Shown: positions 1-8,452, counted from the stretch's first letter. The stretch: DNA of 64,000 nt from Kitasatospora sp. A2-31 (GCF_022288725.1 NZ_JAKNTA010000003.1:685738-749737), one strand, 5' to 3'. A program made the numbers and translations. Notes: a model not told the origin generated them from the sequence alone.

Positions 1-27
1 GAGCTGAATAAAGGCGCATAAGTCTCG

Positions 28-43
28 TGTGATTTAAGTCACA
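28..43. promoter_or_regulatory. Crp-type operator upstream of cdgB
   Basis: The sequence TGTGATTTAAGTCACA is a palindrome that fits both the E. coli CRP core (TGTGA-N6-TCACA) and the Streptomyces Crp motif as I recall it (GTG-N6-GNCAC). It lies about 118 bp before the cdgB start. The surrounding 160 bases are AT-rich for this genome and hold no gene. Regulation by Crp is inferred from the match alone. Confidence 0.6.
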
Positions 44-160
44 AGTGATGGCCTATTGCTGACCGAGCGTGCCGAACGCTGTGCTCCCTGTGATTCAGTT
101 CTTCTGGCAATCGGACGATAACCATTCAAGAACTATCCGAAGCAGCCGGGGAGCCCCCGC

Positions 161-1948
161 ATGGAAGCCGAGTCGGAGCCCTACGTCCGTCTCGCGACCC
201 TCCGCACCTTGCACCGGGTCGTGGCGGACCTCAACGCTGCCCGCAGCCTGGCGGGCACGCTGCAGGCCGTCGTCGAGGGTGCGGTGCACGGGCTCGGGTT
301 CGACGCCGCCGCGGTGAGTCTGGTCCGGCCGGACGGCGACCTGGTGGTGGCGGCCGTCTGGGAGCTGGAGGAGAGCGCCATGGGCGGCCCCTCCGTACTG
401 CTGGGGCAGGTCGGCTCGCGCGAGTCCTGGGACCGGCTGCTCGGCGTCAGCGACCACTGGGGCACGCTCCGCTTCCTCCCCTACGACCGCGGCTGGGCCG
501 TGGCCAGCGACATCCCGCGCTGGATCGGCGACGGGCCGATGCCGGTCTACGCCAACGACTGGCACCCCGCCGACGGCCTGCTCGCCCCGATGTACAGCGC
601 CGGCGGCGACCTGCTCGGCGTCCTCTCGGTGGACCGCCCGCGCAGCGGCAAACGGCCCGGGGCCTGGACCCGCGAGGCGCTGGAGATGTTCTCGCTGCAG
701 GCCTCGATCGCGATCGGCAACGCCCGGCTGCGGGCCGAGATGCAGCGGGCGCTGGCCCGCCTCGAGAAGGAGCAGCAGGCACTGCGGGCCAGCGAGGAGA
801 GCTTCCGCCAGGCCTTCGAGTACGCCCCCAGCGGGATGGCCATCACCGAACTGCACGGGGCCGGGCGCGGCCAGCTGACCAGGGTCAACGACGCGCTCTG
901 CCGGCTGCTCGGCCGCCCGCGGGCGGTGCTGCGCCAGCAGAGCTTCGCCGACCTCGTCCACCCCGACGACCGCGCCCTGCTGGAGCGGACCAGCGCCGAG
1001 AGCGGTCGGGCCGAGCTGCGGCTGTCCCGGCGCGACGGCGGCTACCAGTGGGTCTGCCTGCGCAACTCGATCGTCGCCGACGCGGCGGAGGGGCCGAGCT
1101 TCCTGCTCACCCACGTCGAGGACATCGAGGACCGCAAGCGACACGAGCTCCAGCTCGCCCACCGGGCCAGCCACGACGCGCTGACCGGCCTCCCGAACAG
1201 CGCCGAGCTGAAGGCCCGGCTGGCCCGCCGGCTCTGTCCCGAGCCGCAGAACACGGGCGCCGCCGGACCCGGCGACGGATCCCACCCGCAGCCGTACGGC
1301 GGCCACCGGCCCGACCCCTACGCCGGGTTCGACGGCCCGGACGGCGCGGAGTCGCGCGCCGAGCCGGTGCACCACTACGGCGCCGAGGGCTACCCGCCGC
1401 CGGCCGCGCCCGACGCCCCGCTCGGTTACGGCGAGCACGTCCACGCGGTGGTCCCGGCCGACCACGCCGTCGGCGGCGACGTCTGGTCCGGCCCCTTCCG
1501 CTCGGGCGGGGCCGCACCGGTCGACAAGGGCCTCGCCGTCATTTTTTGTGACCTGGACGGGTTCAAGTCGATCAACGACCGGTTCGGCCACAACGCCGGC
1601 GACGCCGTCCTGGTCGAGGTGGCCCGTCGGCTCAGCCAGGCCGTCCGGGACGGCGACACGGTGGCCCGCCTCGGCGGCGACGAGTTCGTGGTGCTGGCCG
1701 ACGGCATCGGGCGGGAGGAGGCCAAGGACCTCGCTCACCGGCTGCGCAACGCGATCATCCCGCCGATGCGGATCGACGGCCGGGCGATGCGGGTCGGCGT
1801 CAGCCTCGGCATCGGCTGGGCGGGCTGCGGGATGAGCATCGAGGAGGTGCTGCACACCGCCGACGAGCGGATGTACGACGAGAAGCGGGCCCGGGGCGGG
1901 GCGGTGCGCGGAGCCCGCGGCGAGCGCTCGCACCGGCGGGCCGGCTAG
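161..1948 (+). CDS. cdgB: GAF-PAS-GGDEF diguanylate cyclase (CdgB-like)
   Basis: This 595-residue cytoplasmic protein should make cyclic di-GMP from two GTP. Domains in order: GAF (about residues 15-185), a short coiled coil (about 188-210), PAS with its C-terminal motif (about 210-325), then GGDEF. The active-site loop reads RLGGDEFVVL (about 504-512), and the RDGD inhibitory site sits five residues before GGDEF, so product feedback is probably intact. There is no EAL domain. A Pro/Gly/His-rich stretch of about 95 residues (361-455) interrupts the GGDEF domain between DALTGLPN and CDLDGFK. The architecture and the downstream nagA neighbourhood match S. coelicolor CdgB (SCO4281, from memory), a developmental cyclase under BldD. 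The ATG at 161 follows GGGGAGCC. The long frame on the opposite strand is a GC-rich shadow. Confidence 0.9.
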   Translation: MEAESEPYVRLATLRTLHRVVADLNAARSLAGTLQAVVEGAVHGLGFDAAAVSLVRPDGDLVVAAVWELEESAMGGPSVLLGQVGSRESWDRLLGVSDHWGTLRFLPYDRGWAVASDIPRWIGDGPMPVYANDWHPADGLLAPMYSAGGDLLGVLSVDRPRSGKRPGAWTREALEMFSLQASIAIGNARLRAEMQRALARLEKEQQALRASEESFRQAFEYAPSGMAITELHGAGRGQLTRVNDALCRLLGRPRAVLRQQSFADLVHPDDRALLERTSAESGRAELRLSRRDGGYQWVCLRNSIVADAAEGPSFLLTHVEDIEDRKRHELQLAHRASHDALTGLPNSAELKARLARRLCPEPQNTGAAGPGDGSHPQPYGGHRPDPYAGFDGPDGAESRAEPVHHYGAEGYPPPAAPDAPLGYGEHVHAVVPADHAVGGDVWSGPFRSGGAAPVDKGLAVIFCDLDGFKSINDRFGHNAGDAVLVEVARRLSQAVRDGDTVARLGGDEFVVLADGIGREEAKDLAHRLRNAIIPPMRIDGRAMRVGVSLGIGWAGCGMSIEEVLHTADERMYDEKRARGGAVRGARGERSHRRAG

Positions 1949-2099
1949 CGGCGCGCCCGGACAAAGCTACCGGCGAGTTGTCAAGGCTTCTTTTCGAAGG
2001 ACCCGAGGCGGCAGGTAGGGTGCCCGGGTACGAGCGACACCACGAGCGCCGCCGGCACGGTTGCCAGGCGGCGCGACCGCGATGGGGGAGTTGACCACC

Positions 2100-3068
2100 G
2101 TGACGACCGCCGGCAGCAACGGAGTGCCCGAGGGCCCGGAGGGCGGTGCCCCACAGGACGACGACCCCTTCGGCTACCTCTACCGTCCGGCCGACGGCGG
2201 CGCCGCGCAGCCGGCCGAGCCGCAGCAGGGCGTGCCGCGCACGCCGTACAGCCGCCCGGTGGAGGTCGGCCGGGCGCAGTACGGGCAGCACTCCTACCCG
2301 CAGCAACGCCAGCAGCCCTACCCGCCGCAGCAGCCGGCCCACCCGCAGGGCCGCCCCTACCCGCCGCAGGCCGAGTTCGGCGGTGCGCCCACCCAGCAGG
2401 CCCGGTACGCCGAGCACTCCCGGCCGCAGCCGGGGGAGGAGCGGCCGAGCAGCGGCCGGAGCAAGGGCGCGGTGATCGGCGCGGTTGCGGTGGTCGCGGC
2501 CATCGCGATCGGCGCGGGCATCGCGTTGTCGACCGGGGGCCAGGACGGCGGCGAGAAGACCGCCAGGAGCGCCAGCCAGACCGCCGCGCCGCCGGCCCCG
2601 AGCGGCACGACCGGCGGCACCCCGCCGGCCTCCGGCTCCGCCTCGCCGTCGGCCAGCGCCTCCGGGGCGTCCGCCCTGGGTGCGGTCGACGCGGCGCAGC
2701 TGCAGGGCCAGAACGCGCCCGCCGGGAACACCGTCAAGGGCGCCAAGTCGGCGGACGGCGGCTACCTGACGCTCCAGCCGGGCGGCTCGGTCAGCTGGAC
2801 CGGCGAGGTGGCCGCGGCCGGCACCTACAAGTTCACCGTGCACTTCAACAACCCGGGCGGCGACGTCAAGGCCGCGGCGAGCGTGAACGGCAAGGACTGG
2901 CCGAGCGGGCTGTCCTTCCGGAACTACTCGCCGGGCAAGGAGCCCGCCTCGTCCTGGTACACGACGTACATAACGCCGGCGCTGCAGGCGGGGTCGAACA
3001 CCATCACGATCTCCGGCCCGGCGGGCGGGACGGTCCTGATCGACCAGGTGGTGCTGGAGGCGGCCTGA
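2100..3068 (+). CDS. membrane-anchored carbohydrate-binding (CBM6/35-like) protein
   Basis: The start is placed at GTG 2100 because GGGGGAG lies nine bases before it; upstream TTG and ATG codons lack this. The 322-residue product has a cytoplasmic N-terminal region with the motif DDDPFGYLYRP, then a Pro/Gln-rich stretch and one transmembrane helix (about residues 120-140, GAVIGAVAVVAAIAIGAGIA). A Ser/Ala/Pro-rich linker leads to a C-terminal beta-sandwich of about 125 residues that resembles CBM6/CBM35 modules (VSWTGEVAAAGTY near its start, VLIDQVVLEAA at the end). It is probably a cell-surface protein that binds a glycan. No catalytic domain is visible and the ligand is unknown. Confidence 0.75.
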   Translation: MTTAGSNGVPEGPEGGAPQDDDPFGYLYRPADGGAAQPAEPQQGVPRTPYSRPVEVGRAQYGQHSYPQQRQQPYPPQQPAHPQGRPYPPQAEFGGAPTQQARYAEHSRPQPGEERPSSGRSKGAVIGAVAVVAAIAIGAGIALSTGGQDGGEKTARSASQTAAPPAPSGTTGGTPPASGSASPSASASGASALGAVDAAQLQGQNAPAGNTVKGAKSADGGYLTLQPGGSVSWTGEVAAAGTYKFTVHFNNPGGDVKAAASVNGKDWPSGLSFRNYSPGKEPASSWYTTYITPALQAGSNTITISGPAGGTVLIDQVVLEAA

Positions 3069-3081
3069 TCCGCCCCGTACC

Positions 3082-3133
3082 CGGCGACGGCCGCCCGCTC
3101 CCCGCGCGAGGGGGGACCGGGCGGCCGTCGCCG
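3082..3133. terminator. bidirectional terminator
   Basis: Perfect 16-bp arms (CGGCGACGGCCGCCCG at 3082-3097 and its complement at 3118-3133) enclose a 20-base loop between the converging carbohydrate-binding gene and nagA. There is no T tract, as is usual in this group. Confidence 0.8.
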
Positions 3134-3141
3134 TCGGAGCG

Positions 3142-4317
3142 TCAGGCCGCCGCGACCCGGGCGAACGCGTCGCCGCCGACGACCCACTCGCCGCGGCGCA
3201 TCACGGCCACCAGGTCGTAGCCCGCGGAGTCGAGCACGACCAGGTCGGCCTGCTTCCCGGGCTCCAGCGAGCCGACCCGGTCGGCGAGGCCGAGCAGCCG
3301 CGCCGGGGTGGCCGAGAGCGATTCGACGGCCTGGCCGAGCGTCAGCCCGTTGACGGTGACCGACCGCTTGAAGGCCACGTCCAGGGTGAGCGTGGAACCG
3401 GCGATCGCGCCGCCCTCGACCAGCCGGGCGACGCCGTCCTTGACCTCGACCTGGAGCGGGCCGAGCGGGTAGAGCCCGTCGCCCATCCCCGCCGCCCCCA
3501 TCGCGTCCGTGATCAGCGCGACCCGCGCCGCCCCCGCCGTCCCGTACGCCAGGTCGAGCACCGACGGATGCAGGTGCACCCCGTCGTTGATCAGCTCCAC
3601 CGTGACCCGCTCGTCCTCCAGCAACGCCACGATCGGACCCGGCGCCCGGTGCGCGATCCCCGGCATCGCGTTGAACAGGTGCGTCGCCACCGTCGCCCCC
3701 GCCTCCACCGCCTCCAGCGTCCGCCCGTAGTCCGCATCGGTGTGCCCCACCGCCGCCACCACCCCCAGCTCCGCCAGCATCCGCACCGACTCCAGCCCAC
3801 CCGGCAGCTCCGGCGCCAGCGTCACCATCCGCGCCCGCCCCCGCGCCGCGTCCACCAGCTTGCGCACCAGAGCCGGATCCGGATCCCGCAGCAGATCCGG
3901 ACGGTGCGCACCGCACCGGTTGTGCGAGATGAACGGCCCCTCGAAGTGGATCCCGGCCAGCACGCCGTCCTCCACCAGCTCCGACAGCACCGCCGCCTGC
4001 CGCGCCACCTCGTCGATCTCCCCGGTCACCGTCGAGGCCATCGTCGTCGTCGTCCCGTGCTCCAGGTGGGTGCGCGCCACCCGCAGCGCCTCCTCCGCGA
4101 CCCCCGACGCGTACGACGCACCCCCACCGCCGTGCACGTGCAGGTCCACGAACCCCGGCACCACCGTGAACCCCGACAGATCCAGGTCCCCCGGCGCCAC
4201 CGCGCCGCCGACACCGGCCACCACCGCGCCCTCCACCACCAGACGGCCGTCCTCGACCACCCCGGACGGAAGGACCAGCCGGGCGCCGGACAGTGCAGTA
4301 CGGTCCGCGACAGTCAC
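3142..4317 (-). CDS. nagA: N-acetylglucosamine-6-phosphate deacetylase
   Basis: The 391-residue amidohydrolase removes acetate from GlcNAc-6-phosphate to give glucosamine-6-phosphate, the metabolite that releases DasR from DNA. Family motifs are in order: DLHVHGGGG (metal site), GIHFEGPFI, GHTDADY, THLFNAMP, INDGVHLHP and LITDAMGAAG with the catalytic Asp. The length is normal. Its GTG start overlaps the stop of the upstream sugar kinase by four bases (GTGA), so the two are translationally coupled and expressed from the dre-containing promoter beyond the kinase. The order matches the nagKA operon of S. coelicolor (SCO4285-4284, from memory). Confidence 0.95.
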   Translation of the reverse strand: MTVADRTALSGARLVLPSGVVEDGRLVVEGAVVAGVGGAVAPGDLDLSGFTVVPGFVDLHVHGGGGASYASGVAEEALRVARTHLEHGTTTTMASTVTGEIDEVARQAAVLSELVEDGVLAGIHFEGPFISHNRCGAHRPDLLRDPDPALVRKLVDAARGRARMVTLAPELPGGLESVRMLAELGVVAAVGHTDADYGRTLEAVEAGATVATHLFNAMPGIAHRAPGPIVALLEDERVTVELINDGVHLHPSVLDLAYGTAGAARVALITDAMGAAGMGDGLYPLGPLQVEVKDGVARLVEGGAIAGSTLTLDVAFKRSVTVNGLTLGQAVESLSATPARLLGLADRVGSLEPGKQADLVVLDSAGYDLVAVMRRGEWVVGGDAFARVAAA

Positions 4318-5261
4318 GCGGCCACCTCCATCGAGAGCAGGTCCCAGGCGAGCAGTCCGGCGCCCAGGGACGCGGCGGTGTCTTTGAGCATGGCGGGTAC
4401 GACCTCGGGGGGCATCTGGAAGGTCAGCCGCTCGGCGACGGCCGCGCGCAGGGGGGTGAAGAGGGTGTCGCCGGCCTCGGCGAGGCCGCCGCCGACGATC
4501 ACGGTGGACGGGTCGAGCAGGCTCTGGGCGAGCACGATCCCGTCCGCGAGGGCGTCCACCGCGTGCTGCCAGACCGCGGCCGCGCGGGCGTCCCCGGCGT
4601 CCACCGCGACGGCGCAGGATGCCGCGTCGGCGTCGGGGTCCCCACTGGCCCCGGCCCAGGCGCGGGAGACGGCGGAGGCGGAGGCGAGGGTCTCCAGGCA
4701 GCCGCGGGCGCCGCAGCCGCAGGGCGGGCCGCCCGGGCGGACCACGACGTGGCCGATCTCGCCGCCGTAGCCGTGGGCCCCGGCCTCGATCCGGCCGTCG
4801 ATGCCGATGGCGCCGGCGATGCCGGTGCCGAGGGCGATGAACAGGAAGCGGTCGACACCGCGCCCGGCCCCGAGCCGGCCCTCGGCCAGGCCGCCCGAGC
4901 GCACGTCGTGGCCGAGGGCGACCGGCATCGCGGCGCCGCCCGGCCCGGCCAGGCGCGCGCCCAGCAGCTCGCGCAGCGGGAGGTCGCGCCAGCCGAGATT
5001 GGCCGAGAAGACGGCGATGCCGTTCTCCTCGTCGATCGTCCCCGGGACGGCGACCCCCGCCGCCAGCGGCGCGACGCCGAAACGGCTGCGGCCCTCGTCC
5101 GCCAGGTCGGCGGCGAAGTCGAGGATGGCGGCGACGACGGCTTCCGTGCCGTGCTCCCGCCCGGTCGGTCGGCGTGCTTCGAACAGCACGGAGCCGTCCT
5201 GGGCGAGCAGCGCGGCCTTCATGCCGGTGCCGCCTACATCGAGTGCGATGACGTGCTTCAC
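4314..5261 (-). CDS. nagK: ROK-family N-acetylglucosamine/sugar kinase
   Basis: The GTG at 5261 is chosen because the ROK phosphate motif ALDVGGTGMKAAL begins right after it; longer versions only add low-complexity sequence. The 315-residue protein has the ATP-phosphate loop (residues about 5-17), an EGPG-like sugar-binding region and the zinc motif CGCGARGCLE. It should phosphorylate GlcNAc or a related hexosamine with ATP, feeding the nagA product of the same operon. No DNA-binding N-terminus is present, so it is a kinase and not a ROK repressor. The weak Shine-Dalgarno is AAGGGA. Two dre-like operators lie 29-66 bases upstream, which implies control by DasR. Confidence 0.88.
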   Translation of the reverse strand: MKHVIALDVGGTGMKAALLAQDGSVLFEARRPTGREHGTEAVVAAILDFAADLADEGRSRFGVAPLAAGVAVPGTIDEENGIAVFSANLGWRDLPLRELLGARLAGPGGAAMPVALGHDVRSGGLAEGRLGAGRGVDRFLFIALGTGIAGAIGIDGRIEAGAHGYGGEIGHVVVRPGGPPCGCGARGCLETLASASAVSRAWAGASGDPDADAASCAVAVDAGDARAAAVWQHAVDALADGIVLAQSLLDPSTVIVGGGLAEAGDTLFTPLRAAVAERLTFQMPPEVVPAMLKDTAASLGAGLLAWDLLSMEVAA

Positions 5262-5289
5262 GGAGGACAGTTTCCCTTGGCCAGGTCGG

Positions 5290-5305
5290 AGAGGTCTAGT
5301 CCAGT
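5290..5305. promoter_or_regulatory. dre-like DasR operator 1 (nagK side)
   Basis: AGAGGTCTAGTCCAGT matches 12 of 16 positions of the dre consensus ACTGGTCTAGACCACT. It lies 29 bp before the nagK start, near the expected promoter. Confidence 0.75.
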
Positions 5306-5311
5306 TGTCGG

Positions 5312-5327
5312 ATTGGTCTGGTCCAAC
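5312..5327. promoter_or_regulatory. dre-like DasR operator 2
   Basis: ATTGGTCTGGTCCAAC matches 11 of 16 dre positions. Its centre is 22 bp from that of the first site, about two helical turns, so two dimers could sit on the same DNA face. Confidence 0.65.
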
Positions 5328-5471
5328 TGGGGTGAGCTTTGTCGCAGATCCATGGGGTGTGCGGCACTTTGCGCGCGCCCCGCACGGCCGGGTTCGCCCC
5401 GGTTCGCAGCCGGGCGTTGCGCATCGCGCAACGACCCCCGCACTTCGGTAACTACCCGTCGCGCACCGCCC

Positions 5472-5487
5472 GGAGGTCTGGACCACT
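5472..5487. promoter_or_regulatory. dre-like DasR operator 3 (binding-protein side)
   Basis: GGAGGTCTGGACCACT matches 12 of 16 dre positions, with an intact GGTCTxGACCACT core. It lies 88 bp before the start of the divergent sugar-binding lipoprotein. The 5262-5575 spacer holds the three operators and no gene. Confidence 0.65.
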
Positions 5488-5575
5488 GTGCCGGAGGTTT
5501 GGCAGGGTGGCGGCCTCCCCGCCGGATTTCCCCCCGTCCGGCCGGTTTCCTCCCCCCCCGAAGGCGGTACCCGCG

Positions 5576-6850
5576 TTGAACAGGCGTGCCCAGGCTCCCA
5601 CCCGGCTGCTCGGCGCCGCGCTGGCCGGAGTGCTGTTGCTCACCGGCTGCGGCGGCCAGGGCGACCGGACGGTCACCCTCAAGCTGGTGGCGGCCGACTA
5701 CGGCGAGGACGCGGCCACCAGCTCCAAGCTCTACTGGGAGGACGTGGCCCGCCGCTTCCAGACCGCCAACCCGGATGTCAGGGTCGACGTCGAGGTGGTC
5801 GGCTGGACGGACATCGGCAAGCGGGTCGCCGACCTGGTGGGCAGCGGCAGGTCGCCCGACCTGGTGCAGACCGGCGGCTTCGCCGACCAGGCCGCCGCCG
5901 ACCGGCTCTACCCCGTCGCCGACGTGCTCTCGCTGGACACCCAGGCCAACATGATGGAGTCGTTCAGCCACGCCGGGCAGGTGCTCGGCACGCAGTACGG
6001 CATCCCGTTCGTCTCCTCTTCGCGGGTGCTGTTCTACAACAAGGCGGTCTTCCAGAAGGCCGGCATCACCCAGCCGCCGGCCACCTGGAACGAACTGCGG
6101 CAGGCCGCCGAGAAGATCCGGGCGAAGGTGCCCGGGGTCGTGCCGTACGGGCTGCCGCTGGGGCCCGAGGAGGCGCCGGCCGAGTCGATGCTGTGGACGC
6201 TGAGCGGCGGCGGGAGCCTCTCCGACGACGTCGGCAACTACACCATCGACAGTGCCCAGAACCAGGCCACGTTCGGGTGGCTGCGGAGCAACCTGGTCGA
6301 GACGAAGCTGACGTACCCCGAGCCGGGCAGGATGAACCGCACCCCGGTGTTCACCGACTTCGCGGCCGGCAAGGTGGCGATGCTCAACGGACACCCGACG
6401 CTGCTGCGGATGGCCGCCAACGCCAAGGTCGACTTCGGCACGGCGCCGATCCCGCGGAAGGACGGCCTGGCCAGGACTGCGAGCCTCGGCGTGGCGGACT
6501 GGATGATGGCGTTCAGGGCGAACGGGCACAAGAACGAGATCCGCAGGTTCCTCTCCTTCGTCTACGCCAAGGAGAACCAGCTCAAGTTCGACGAGGCCTA
6601 CAACCTGCTGCCGGTCACCCAGGACGCCTTCACCGAGATGACCAGGGCCGGCGGCCGGCACGAGGACCTGAAGCAGTTCGCGGCCGGGCTGGCCAACGCC
6701 AGCTTCTACCCGTTCGGGGACCCGGCCTGGGCCGAGGTCAGCAACCGCATCAAGACGGGGATCGGCGGGGCCGTGACCGGCGACCCCAAGCAGGTCCTGG
6801 AGGGACTGCAGGAGGCCGCGGTCAAGGAAGCGGCCCGGGTCCGCAGGTGA
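5576..6850 (+). CDS. sugar ABC transporter substrate-binding lipoprotein (orphan)
   Basis: The TTG at 5576 is preceded by AGGCGG and puts a typical lipoprotein signal at the N-terminus: two Arg, a hydrophobic helix and the lipobox LLTGC (Cys about residue 22). The mature 400-residue part is a family-1 extracellular solute-binding protein, with DLVQTGGFADQAAADRLYPV, VLFYNKAVFQKAGI and NGHPTLLRMAANAKVDFGTAPIP typical of the fold. It should deliver a sugar to an ABC permease, but no permease genes are nearby, so a shared transporter must serve it. It faces nagK across a spacer with three dre-like sites, so an amino sugar or chitooligosaccharide is the likely ligand. This is inferred from context. 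Confidence 0.85.
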   Translation: MNRRAQAPTRLLGAALAGVLLLTGCGGQGDRTVTLKLVAADYGEDAATSSKLYWEDVARRFQTANPDVRVDVEVVGWTDIGKRVADLVGSGRSPDLVQTGGFADQAAADRLYPVADVLSLDTQANMMESFSHAGQVLGTQYGIPFVSSSRVLFYNKAVFQKAGITQPPATWNELRQAAEKIRAKVPGVVPYGLPLGPEEAPAESMLWTLSGGGSLSDDVGNYTIDSAQNQATFGWLRSNLVETKLTYPEPGRMNRTPVFTDFAAGKVAMLNGHPTLLRMAANAKVDFGTAPIPRKDGLARTASLGVADWMMAFRANGHKNEIRRFLSFVYAKENQLKFDEAYNLLPVTQDAFTEMTRAGGRHEDLKQFAAGLANASFYPFGDPAWAEVSNRIKTGIGGAVTGDPKQVLEGLQEAAVKEAARVRR

Positions 6851-6877
6851 GGGGGGTCCCGAGCCGCGCGGTGGGCG

Positions 6878-7231
6878 TCAGAGACTGATCGCGTAGGCCT
6901 TGCGGAGCGTCTCGTGGATCGTCCAGGTCGTGCGGTCGCCGGCGCGCAGGACGCCGCAGTCGCCCGGGCCGACGTGGAGCGTCGGGCCGTCCTCGACCTC
7001 GATGGTGGCCCGGCCGCTGAGCACCACGAACATCTCGTCGGCCTCCACGTCGGTGACCACACCCGGGGTGATCTGCCAGATCCCGCGGAGCTGGCGGCCG
7101 TCGGCGGACTCGGAGAGCACGCGGCCGGAGACCTCGGGGGTGCCGGAGACGATCTGGGCCGGGTCGAGCGGGTCGGGTTCGAGCTCGGCGGCGGGGATGT
7201 GCAGGGCGTAGCTGGGCGTCGTGGCGGTCAT
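6878..7231 (-). CDS. cupin-domain protein
   Basis: A single-domain cupin of 117 residues in the group often labelled DUF861/EutQ-like. The two cupin motifs are recognisable around DEMFVVLSGRATIEVEDG and VGPGDCGVLRAGDRTTW; the metal ligands are poorly conserved. The ATG at 7231 begins MTATTPSYALHIPAAELEPD. Function is unknown; such proteins may bind a small acid or metal. It converges on the sugar-binding protein gene with a 27-base gap. Confidence 0.8.
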   Translation of the reverse strand: MTATTPSYALHIPAAELEPDPLDPAQIVSGTPEVSGRVLSESADGRQLRGIWQITPGVVTDVEADEMFVVLSGRATIEVEDGPTLHVGPGDCGVLRAGDRTTWTIHETLRKAYAISL

Positions 7232-7333
7232 GGGGTCGACGCTAGCCGGGGACGCCCCCGGCCGCGGGGCGCAGAGTGTGTCGGGTCCGCGGGGCAGAAT
7301 GACACTCCGTAGTGGTGGGCGGAGGTGTGGCTC

Positions 7334-7570
7334 GTGGCCGGCACGGGTGGACTGGGTGAGCGGGACCTGGCGGTACTGGAACTGGAAGGCCGCCAGTGGC
7401 GGACGGCCGGGGCGAAGGAGCGGGCCATCCGGGAGGAGCTCGGCCTCTCCAGCACCCGCTACTACCAGCTGTTGAACGCGCTGCTGGACCGGCCGGAGGC
7501 GCTGGCCCACGCTCCGGTCCTGGTGAACCGGCTGCGCCGGATCCGGGACGCCCGCCGGGCCGCCCGGTAG
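7334..7570 (+). CDS. DUF3263 helix-turn-helix-like protein
   Basis: A 78-residue protein. GTG 7334 is preferred over GTG 7325 because GGAGGTG lies seven bases before it, while the earlier codon touches that site. The sequence LGERDLAVLELEGRQWRTAG followed by AIREELGLSSTRYYQLLNALL is the DUF3263 pattern, which looks like a winged or sigma-4-like HTH. It is common in actinomycetes, often near trehalose genes, and may bind DNA. otsB starts 38 bases downstream and may be co-transcribed. Confidence 0.75.
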   Translation: MAGTGGLGERDLAVLELEGRQWRTAGAKERAIREELGLSSTRYYQLLNALLDRPEALAHAPVLVNRLRRIRDARRAAR

Positions 7571-7608
7571 CACGAGTCCGGGTGCGGTCGCGGGGGTAGG
7601 GTCCGGGC

Positions 7609-8451
7609 ATGGGCCTTGAGCAGAGTGTGCTGTCGACCACCGATGCCGGGCGCGCGGGCCTGGCGGAGATCCTCCGGGCGCCGCAGGACGCGGTGGTCGC
7701 ACTGGACTTCGACGGGACGCTGGCGCCGATCGTGGCCGACCCCGCGTCCGCACGGGCGCACCCGGACGCGCCCGGGGCACTGGCCGCCCTGGCGCCGCGG
7801 GTCGGGTCGATCGTGGTGGTGACCGGTCGGCCGGCCGCGCTGGCGGTGGAGTACGGCGGCCTGGACGCGCTGACCGGTGTGGTGGTGCTCGGCCACTACG
7901 GCGCCGAGCGCTGGGAGGCGGGGGAGCTGACCGCCCCACCGGTGCACCCGGGGGTCGAGCGGGCCCGGGCCGGGCTGCCCGGGGTCCTGGCGGAGTCGGG
8001 GGCGCCGGCCGGGACGTGGGTGGAGGACAAGGGGCGGTCGCTGGCGGTGCACACGCGGCGCACGGAGGCACCCGAGGAGACGCTGGCTCTGCTGCGTGCG
8101 CCGGTCGAGGCGCTGGCCGAGGCCCACGGACTGGTGGTGGAGCCGGGCCGGCTGGTGCTGGAGCTGCGTCCGCCGGGCGTCGACAAGGGCGCTGCGCTGA
8201 CCGGTTACCTGCGCGAGCGCGGAGCGCGCTCGGTGCTGTACGCGGGGGACGACCTGGGCGACCTGGCGGCCTTCGACGCGGTGGAGCGGCTGCGCGGCGA
8301 GGGCATGGCGGGGCTGCTGGTCTGCAGCGGCACGGTGGGCGACGCGCCGGTGAAGGAGCTCGCCGACCGGGCCGACCTCGTGGTGGCGGGCCCGGCGGGC
8401 GTGGTGGAGCTGCTGACGGAGCTCGGCACGGCGCTCGGCGCGGAAGGCTGA
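7609..8451 (+). CDS. otsB: trehalose-6-phosphate phosphatase
   Basis: A 280-residue HAD-superfamily phosphatase that removes phosphate from trehalose-6-phosphate. Motif I is ALDFDGTLAPI (catalytic Asp pair), motif II VVVTGRP, and the motif III/IV region is VDKGAALTGYL followed by VLYAGDDLGDLAAFDA. The cap holds the substrate signature GHYGAERW. It faces otsA tail to tail over a strong stem-loop, so the two steps of the pathway are encoded by convergent transcripts rather than an operon. Confidence 0.92.
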   Translation: MGLEQSVLSTTDAGRAGLAEILRAPQDAVVALDFDGTLAPIVADPASARAHPDAPGALAALAPRVGSIVVVTGRPAALAVEYGGLDALTGVVVLGHYGAERWEAGELTAPPVHPGVERARAGLPGVLAESGAPAGTWVEDKGRSLAVHTRRTEAPEETLALLRAPVEALAEAHGLVVEPGRLVLELRPPGVDKGAALTGYLRERGARSVLYAGDDLGDLAAFDAVERLRGEGMAGLLVCSGTVGDAPVKELADRADLVVAGPAGVVELLTELGTALGAEG

Positions 8452-8452
8452 G

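Noticed and set aside
1..160. BldD operator before cdgB, expected from work on S. coelicolor and S. venezuelae
   Set aside because: No convincing AGTGA-type BldD box with its partner half was seen; the only clear palindrome is Crp-like. It may lie outside the window.
95..1933. A 612-codon open frame opposite the cyclase gene
   Set aside because: The + strand frame encodes complete GAF, PAS and GGDEF motifs. The antisense frame is open only because of the GC-rich codon bias.
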